Source of the DNA: Marinitoga hydrogenitolerans DSM 16785
GTDB lineage: Bacteria > Thermotogota > Thermotogae > Petrotogales > Petrotogaceae
Reading direction: 5' to 3'
Assembly: GCF_900129175.1 (NCBI RefSeq)
Contig: NZ_FQUI01000026.1
Span: 1-32,729 of the forward strand
DNA length: 32,729 nucleotides
Shown here: positions 27,672-32,729 of the stretch, piece by piece
Layout: the number at the start of each line of letters is the position of its first letter
How positions within the stretch are numbered: position 1 is the first letter of the stretch
Notes under the pieces: generated by a model
Databases searched by the model: none
Told to the model about the DNA's origin: nothing
Seen by the model: the letters and a program-made list of their open reading frames with translations, nothing else
Made by a program: the position numbers and the translations under genes

Positions 27672-28775
27672 GTGGTGATTATAATTTCAAAAAGATTTGA
27701 GAAATTAACAAAAAGATTAGTTGACATTAAAACTGAAATGCCAGAAGAAATAAATAAAATTATAGATTATTTCATAAAAAATAAAACATTAGATTATGAG
27801 AAAATACTGTGGATATTATCATTAAAAGACGAAGTCATAAAAGAAAAGATTTTTAAAGTTGCAGATATTGTAAATAAAATTCTGAATACTGATATAGTTA
27901 CATTAAAGGGAGTTATAGAATTTAGTAATTATTGTAAAAAAAGTTGTTATTATTGCGGTATTAGAGTTCAAAATGAAGAGATTAATAGATATAGAATACC
28001 AATTAATGAGATTTTTCAAATAGCAAAAAATGGAGTAGAAATGGGATTAACAACGATAATTTTACAATCTGGAGAAGATGATAATTATAGTGATGATGAA
28101 TTAGAAGCATTAATTTATAAAATACATCATGAGTTAAAAACAGCTGTATCAATATCAATAGGTGAAAGGAGTAAAAAAGCTTATGAAAGATTTAGAAAGG
28201 CAGGAGCTTCAAAGGTATTATTAAAGCATGAAATAATAAATAGAAAAATATTTGAGAGTATTCATCCAGATAAAGATTATGATTTAAGAATAAAACTGTT
28301 AGATCATCTTGTTGATTTAGGTTATATAACAGGTTCTGGTAATATAATAGGTCTTCCTGGTCAAACATTAGAAGATATTGCAAAAGATATTATTTTTATG
28401 AAAGAGCATAATATAAAAATGATAGGCATGGGACCGTTTATTTCTACACATAATACGCCATTAGAAAATTATAAAAATGGTTCAGCGGAATTGACGTTAA
28501 AGGCATATGCTGCAACTAGATTAGCTATACCATATGCGCAGATGCCAGCGACAACGGCACTTGGAACTATAGATAGAAAATATCAATTTAAAGCATTGAA
28601 TTGTGGGTGTAATGTTATTATGGTTAATTTAACACCTGATAAATATAGAGAAAATTATAATATTTATGACGAAAAAATAAAGGTAGATCTTATTGAAACC
28701 GCAAAAGAAATTATAAATATGGGATTGTCTATTCCGCCATATACATTAAGAAATTTGTTCATAAAGGAGGCATAA
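27672..28775 (+). CDS. hydE: [FeFe]-hydrogenase maturase HydE (radical SAM)
   Basis: HydE processes the HydG product on the way to the [2Fe] subcluster. The radical-SAM motif is Cys88, Cys92 and Cys95 (SNYCKKSCYYCGIR). The optional second-cluster cysteines near the C-terminus of T. maritima HydE are absent; the tail reads VDLIETAKEIINMGLSIPPY, as in many homologues without that cluster. The start is unclear. The only canonical in-frame start codons here are GTG at 27672 and 27675, but they lie inside the apparent Shine-Dalgarno GGTGGTGAT (27671-27679). A ribosome placed there would begin at AUU 27684 (SKRFEKLTKR follows). Coordinates use GTG 27672. Confidence 0.96.
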   Translation: MVIIISKRFEKLTKRLVDIKTEMPEEINKIIDYFIKNKTLDYEKILWILSLKDEVIKEKIFKVADIVNKILNTDIVTLKGVIEFSNYCKKSCYYCGIRVQNEEINRYRIPINEIFQIAKNGVEMGLTTIILQSGEDDNYSDDELEALIYKIHHELKTAVSISIGERSKKAYERFRKAGASKVLLKHEIINRKIFESIHPDKDYDLRIKLLDHLVDLGYITGSGNIIGLPGQTLEDIAKDIIFMKEHNIKMIGMGPFISTHNTPLENYKNGSAELTLKAYAATRLAIPYAQMPATTALGTIDRKYQFKALNCGCNVIMVNLTPDKYRENYNIYDEKIKVDLIETAKEIINMGLSIPPYTLRNLFIKEA

Positions 28776-28776
28776 T

Positions 28777-29988
28777 ATGGCTTCTCCAATGAAAGGATAT
28801 AGAAAATATATAGCAATAACTGGTAAAAGAAACGTAGGGAAATCCACGTTGATAAATGCTATATTAGATCAGGATATAGCGATAATAAGTGATAAACCTG
28901 GAACAACAACAGATCCAGTATATAGGAGTATGGAATTAGCTCCTTTAGGGCCAATTACATTAGTGGATACTCCAGGTATAGATGATGATGAAAATGAAAT
29001 TGGAAAAAAGCGAATAAACAAAGCGAATAAAGCATTATATAAAGCAGATATTTCTTTATTAGTTGTAACAGATGTAGTTTCTGAATATGAGAAAAAATTA
29101 ATCGACAATTTTAATAAATTAAACATTCCTTTTATAGTAGTGATAAATAAAATAGATGAGTTAACTAATATTGAAGAAATAAAAAAATCTTATATTGAGT
29201 TCACAAAAGAAATTGTAGAAATATCTGCAAAAGAACACAAAAATATTGAATATTTAAAAAAGAAAATATCAGAAATAACACCTAATGATGAAGAAATCCC
29301 CTTAATAGCAGATTTAATAGAACCGGGGCAACTTGTAGTTTTGGTTGTACCAATAGACTTAGGTGCTCCGAAAGGTAGGCTGATAATGCCCCAGGTTACA
29401 GCTATTAGAGAAATATTGGATAGAGAAGCTATAGCGATTGTAACTAAGGAAAGGGAATTAAGACACACTTTAGCAAAATTAAATCAAAAACCAGATTTAG
29501 TAGTTACTGATTCACAGAGTGTTATGAAAGTAGTTTCTGATATAGATTTTGATACACCGTTAACAACCTTTTCTATATTAGAAGCTCGTCATAAAGGTGA
29601 TTTAAATGTTTTATCAGATGGAATAAAAGCAATTGAAAATTTGGAGGAAAATGATAAAGTTATTATAATGGAAGGATGTTCTCATAGGCCATTAACAGAA
29701 GATATAGGAAGAGTCAAAATACCAAGATGGTTAACAAATCATTTAGGAATAAATTTAAATATAGAATTTTTTGCAGGTGTGGATTTTCCAGATTATGAAA
29801 TTATTAAAGATGCTAAATTAATTATACATTGTGGAGGATGTACTTTAACAAGGAAGAATATGTTAAGAAGAATACATATCGCAAACATGTATAGTATTCC
29901 GATAGTCAACTATGGAGTTATAATATCTTATTTACATGGTGTTTTAGATAGAGCATTAGAAATTTTTCCTGAATTAAAGAAGGTGTAA
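28777..29988 (+). CDS. hydF: [FeFe]-hydrogenase maturation GTPase and scaffold HydF
   Basis: HydF assembles the diiron subcluster and transfers it to apo-hydrogenase. The N-terminal GTPase domain has the P-loop GKRNVGKS (16-23), switch I PGTTTDP, DTPG and NKID. The C-terminal cluster site is CxHx47HCx2C: Cys301 and His303 (EGCSHRP), His351, Cys352 and Cys355 (IHCGGC), matching the HydF signature. 403 residues. ATG follows AAAGGAGG, one base after the hydE stop. The presence of HydE, HydF and HydG together shows that the cell makes an active [FeFe]-hydrogenase; the structural hyd genes are outside the window. Confidence 0.98.
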   Translation: MASPMKGYRKYIAITGKRNVGKSTLINAILDQDIAIISDKPGTTTDPVYRSMELAPLGPITLVDTPGIDDDENEIGKKRINKANKALYKADISLLVVTDVVSEYEKKLIDNFNKLNIPFIVVINKIDELTNIEEIKKSYIEFTKEIVEISAKEHKNIEYLKKKISEITPNDEEIPLIADLIEPGQLVVLVVPIDLGAPKGRLIMPQVTAIREILDREAIAIVTKERELRHTLAKLNQKPDLVVTDSQSVMKVVSDIDFDTPLTTFSILEARHKGDLNVLSDGIKAIENLEENDKVIIMEGCSHRPLTEDIGRVKIPRWLTNHLGINLNIEFFAGVDFPDYEIIKDAKLIIHCGGCTLTRKNMLRRIHIANMYSIPIVNYGVIISYLHGVLDRALEIFPELKKV

Positions 29989-29990
29989 TT

Positions 29991-31364
29991 GTGCGAAAAG
30001 AAAAAGATTTTATAGGAGAAGTTGAAATTTCTGATAATGTGTATTATGGTATACATACATTTAGAGCACTTAATAATTTTCCAAATACAGGTGAAAAGTT
30101 TAATGAAAGTTTTTTGTGGGCCTTTTTTATGATAAAAAAGGCCGCAGTAATTGTAAATTATGAATTGGGATATTTAAATGATAAAATTTATGAAAGCATT
30201 ATTAAAGCATGTGATGAATGGGAGATATTGAAAAATGATATTGTTGTTGATCCATTAAGTGGTGGGGCAGGAACTTCGATAAATATGAATGTTAATGAGG
30301 TTATAGCAAATAGGGCTACAGAACTTTTAGGCGGAGAAAAATCAGAATATATTGTTAATCCTTTAGATCATGTTAATATGCACCAATCAACAAATGATGT
30401 ATTTCCAACAGCCGGGAAGATAGCTATAATAAAGGAATTGAGAGAATTAGTTGAAAATATTATTATTTTGCAAGATAATATTCAAATTAAAGAAAAAGAA
30501 TTTATTAAAATACGAAAAATAGGTAGAACTCAATTAATGGATGCAGTTCCAATATTATTAGGACAAGAATTTGGTGCATGGGCAGATGCTTTGAGTAGAG
30601 ATAGATGGAGACTATATAAAGTTGAAGAAAGAATAAGAAGTGTAAATATTGGTGGAACTGCAATAGGAACGGGAATAGCAGCTCCAAAAAATTATATTTT
30701 AAAAATAACGAATAAAATTAGAGAAGTTACAAAAATTGGAATAGCTAAAGCTGAAAATTTAATAGATGCAACACAAAACTTGGATGTTTTTTCAGAAGTA
30801 AGTGGGTTATTAAAATCATTAGCTGTGAATTTAATAAAAATATCTAATGATATTAGATTGTTAGGATCAAGTTCAATAAACGAAGTAATATTGCCAAAAA
30901 TTCAAGCTGGAAGCTCGATTATGCCAGGGAAAATAAATCCTGTAATTCCTGAATATGCAATACAATTGTCGATGAGTGTAATAGCTTTTGATAATTTAAT
31001 AACAAATGCAGCAAGTTTAGGTAATTTAGAGTTGAATCATTTAACTCCTATGATAATACATTATACATTAAAATCAATAGAATTTTTAAAAAAATCAACA
31101 TATGCTTTAAAAAAATATATAAACTTAATTCAACCAAATGAAGAAAGATGTACAAAAAATCTAATGCAATCTTTTACGTTAATTACACCTTTAATTGAAT
31201 TATTTGGATATGAAGAAGTTTCAGATTTTTTGAAAAAAAATAATTATAATATTGAAAAAGCAGTAGAAGAACTATCAAAGAAATATAATGTAAATTATAA
31301 TGAATTAATAAATAAATTAAAATCTAATAAAACAGCCGGACTTGGTTATAATTTAAAAAAATGA
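29991..31364 (+). CDS. aspA: Aspartate ammonia-lyase (aspartase) in the hyd operon
   Basis: A 457-residue member of the fumarase/aspartase superfamily. The signature loop is GSSIMPGKINPVIPE; the VIPE ending and GTSINMNVNEVIANRA fit aspartase better than fumarase, which has PTQCE and GTQ.NMN. The substrate region HVNMHQSTNDVFPTAGKIAI is intact. The C-terminal segment after about residue 400 (YEEVSDFLKKNNYNIEKAVE) is typical. It starts with GTG at 29991, two bases after the hydF stop, with AAGGTGT as ribosome site. As the last gene of the hydEFG operon it may supply ammonium for the azadithiolate bridge of the H-cluster (inference), or simply feed fumarate metabolism. Confidence 0.9.
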   Translation: MRKEKDFIGEVEISDNVYYGIHTFRALNNFPNTGEKFNESFLWAFFMIKKAAVIVNYELGYLNDKIYESIIKACDEWEILKNDIVVDPLSGGAGTSINMNVNEVIANRATELLGGEKSEYIVNPLDHVNMHQSTNDVFPTAGKIAIIKELRELVENIIILQDNIQIKEKEFIKIRKIGRTQLMDAVPILLGQEFGAWADALSRDRWRLYKVEERIRSVNIGGTAIGTGIAAPKNYILKITNKIREVTKIGIAKAENLIDATQNLDVFSEVSGLLKSLAVNLIKISNDIRLLGSSSINEVILPKIQAGSSIMPGKINPVIPEYAIQLSMSVIAFDNLITNAASLGNLELNHLTPMIIHYTLKSIEFLKKSTYALKKYINLIQPNEERCTKNLMQSFTLITPLIELFGYEEVSDFLKKNNYNIEKAVEELSKKYNVNYNELINKLKSNKTAGLGYNLKK

Positions 31365-31390
31365 TCCTACAAAAATTGGATCATTTTTTT
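31355..31390. terminator. Bidirectional terminator of the hyd operon
   Basis: AATGATCC (31360-31367) pairs with GGATCATT (31378-31385), extended by A6/T7 flanks into a longer stem. The loop is 10 nt. Both the hyd operon and the convergent mscS gene end in it. Confidence 0.9.
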
Positions 31391-32250
31391 AAATATATTG
31401 TTTGACTCGGATAAGCTAAATTAATATCTTCATTATTAGAGAATTCTTCTAAAATAGATTCCCAAATTTCATGCGAAGACCCTCTTCTTTTTCTTGGATG
31501 TATTAAATATCTAATAGTTAATAAGACACCATTATCTTTAACACTTGTATAAACTATCGGGGTTAATTTGTTATAATATATCATATATTTTGCAGCAGCT
31601 TGTTTTAATTTTTCTTCAGCTTCTTTACTCAAATGTTCAGCGTGTTTTTTAGCAATATTCAATAAAATGTTTTTGGCTTTTTTCCAATTGCTGTCAAAAG
31701 TAATCAAAACAGGAATTTCATTCCATATAAATTTAAAATCCTTGGTATAATTAGCAAGATTTTGATTGAATATTATTCCATTTGGAATATGAATAATTCT
31801 TCCAGTACTTTGATCAGCATTAACCCAGTTTTTAATCTCCAATATAGTAAAATTAAGAATACTAATATCTATAACATCTCCAGCAAAATCACTTATTTCT
31901 ATTCTGTCTCCTATTATAAATGGTTTTTTAGTAATTATATATATCCAACCAGCAAAATTAGTTATCAATTCTCTTAAAGCAATTGCTAAACCGGCAGAAA
32001 ATAAACCTAAAAATGTTGAAAGAGATTGGAACCCTTCAAACCATAATCTTCCAATTAATAAAGCACCTATTAAGATTATAAAATAATTGGAAGTCTTATT
32101 CCAGTAGTATTTAGTTTTAGTTTCTTTTATTTTTTTTAAAACAATGGTATTATTTAGTTTTTTTAAAAGATAAAGTATGAAAAATATAGTAAAAGAAATT
32201 ATTATTTTTTTTCCATAATAAGTGCTTAGAAAAGAATTTATGTAATTCAT
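31381..32250 (-). CDS. Mechanosensitive channel of the MscS family
   Basis: A small-conductance mechanosensitive channel that vents solutes under hypo-osmotic shock. About three N-terminal membrane helices are seen; the third is the pore helix GLFSAGLAIALRELITNFAG. The MscS beta domain KKPFIIGDRIEI..FAGDVIDISI and HIPNGIIFNQNLANYT follow, with a C-terminal alpha/beta region. The total of 289 residues is standard. GTG at 32262 could extend it by four residues, but AAGTGAGGT overlaps that codon and points to the ATG at 32250. A TATAAT (complement of 32290-32295) is the likely -10 box. The gene is monocistronic. Confidence 0.93.
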   Translation of the reverse strand: MNYINSFLSTYYGKKIIISFTIFFILYLLKKLNNTIVLKKIKETKTKYYWNKTSNYFIILIGALLIGRLWFEGFQSLSTFLGLFSAGLAIALRELITNFAGWIYIITKKPFIIGDRIEISDFAGDVIDISILNFTILEIKNWVNADQSTGRIIHIPNGIIFNQNLANYTKDFKFIWNEIPVLITFDSNWKKAKNILLNIAKKHAEHLSKEAEEKLKQAAAKYMIYYNKLTPIVYTSVKDNGVLLTIRYLIHPRKRRGSSHEIWESILEEFSNNEDINLAYPSQTIYLKK

Positions 32251-32262
32251 AAAAAACCTCAC

Positions 32263-32644
32263 TTAAAAATGTTGTATTTAGTATACTATATTATATCATA
32301 AAAAAGATAAATAACGTTATTATTAACGAAATAAAAGAAATCATAACTTAAAAAACAACTTATATAATTCTTTAAGAAAGATAGGATCTTCAAAAATAGA
32401 GGAAAAAGAAAGTAACGGCAAAGCAAAAAAGATTACACAAAGGTAAACAGGGAAAAATTAGCAAAATTAGAGATAGGGGAAACAAAGAAGTAGAAAAAAG
32501 GAACGAAATCAAACTGAAAAGTAGTATGAAAAGCATAAACCAAAAGAATGAATCAAAAAGATTCGCTAATTTGAAAGATTGAAATTTCAAAAAAATAATA
32601 AATAATAAAAATAGTTAATAGTAAGTATATAGTAAGTATGTATA
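32263..32644. other. Non-coding region with a purine-rich stretch and a palindrome
   Basis: About 380 bp without a supportable gene. It holds the probable mscS -10 box (complement of 32290-32295) and a perfect 12-bp palindrome AATAACGTTATT (32310-32321) just upstream of it, a possible operator. From about 32390 to 32590 the plus strand is strongly purine-rich (A and G). One plus frame stays open from just after a TAG to a TGA near 32579-32581 but has no usable start; it would encode a very basic Lys/Arg-rich peptide. The opposite strand is also open there but encodes only a low-complexity Phe/Leu-rich string. This may be a gene remnant or an RNA; I cannot tell which. Confidence 0.4.
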
Positions 32645-32729
32645 TTATCTCCGAACAAAATTAGAACGAGTTGATTTAATAGAAGTAAGTAAATCATCTC
32701 TACCCATATCATGAGCTAAAAAAGCAGAA
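32645..32729 (-). CDS. 3' end of a minus-strand gene (truncated by window edge)
   Basis: The minus strand is open from the window edge to a TAA (complement of 32645-32647). The last codons read SAFLAHDMGRDDLLTSIKST and then RSNFVRR before the stop. The balanced composition, with Gly, Asp, Arg and Met in AT-rich DNA, looks like the true end of a protein, but 27 codons are too few to name it. No clear terminator follows it toward the mscS promoter region. Confidence 0.4.
   Translation of the reverse strand, partial: SAFLAHDMGRDDLLTSIKSTRSNFVRR

Noticed and set aside
32390-32590. Minus-strand 66-codon open frame rich in Phe and Leu
   Set aside because: It is the complement of a purine-rich stretch, low in complexity, with no ribosome binding site; the hydrophobic look comes from T-rich codons.

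Overview
This 32.7 kb window is chromosomal DNA from a very AT-rich anaerobic bacterium. I infer a member of the Thermotogota, most likely a low-GC Petrotogales lineage such as Marinitoga or Petrotoga. The support is a gap-pgk-tpi cluster in which TIM has no usable start codon and is joined to PGK by a -1 frameshift (the arrangement known from Thermotoga maritima), a TM1266-type hydrogenase regulator next to hydG-hydE-hydF, superoxide reductase plus rubrerythrin oxygen defence, and an ODP-type diiron protein beside a soluble chemoreceptor. I see no insertion sequence, prophage or CRISPR array. Most genes carry strong GGAGG(TGA) ribosome binding sites, and these move several starts inward from the longest open frame.

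Layout. 1-149: tail of an unrecognised gene. 298-7161: carbohydrate ABC importer (binding protein, two permeases, ATPase), a GT4 glycosyltransferase and a LacI regulator, closed by a terminator. 7266-7535: small hypothetical gene. 7614-9653: groES-groEL with a sigma-A promoter, a CIRCE operator (HrcA site) and a terminator. 9874-10257: YbaB/EbfC. 10387-13460: gap, pgk and tpi with a bidirectional terminator. 13459-17051 (minus): LVIVD beta-propeller, ODP oxygen sensor and soluble chemoreceptor in one operon. 17183-18720: acylphosphatase and an alkaline-phosphatase-fold hydrolase, overlapping by 45 bp with a convergent MFS gene. 20006-20081: tRNA-Pro(GGG) with promoter and terminator. 20183-22138: secreted FN3-LVIVD protein. 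22233-23459: ECF sigma factor, a small protein in the anti-sigma position, and RseC. 23482-24732 (minus): MFS transporter. 24909-25799: rubrerythrin and superoxide reductase. 25871-31364: a structured leader followed by the [FeFe]-hydrogenase maturation operon (TM1266-like regulator, hydG, hydE, hydF, aspartate ammonia-lyase). 31381-32250 (minus): MscS channel. The last ~0.5 kb is mostly non-coding, with the end of another gene at the right edge.

How it fits together. The window suggests a fermentative sugar user: sugar uptake, lower glycolysis, and disposal of electrons as H2 through an [FeFe]-hydrogenase whose cofactor is built by HydEFG. Much of the rest concerns oxygen: an ODP-chemoreceptor pair that could steer cells away from O2, and rubrerythrin and superoxide reductase that remove reactive oxygen species just upstream of the maturation genes for an oxygen-sensitive enzyme. 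The most notable signals are the A10 frameshift joining PGK to TIM, the switch-like attenuator in front of the hydrogenase maturation operon whose terminator arm contains the ribosome binding site, and the three-gene LVIVD-ODP-chemoreceptor operon.
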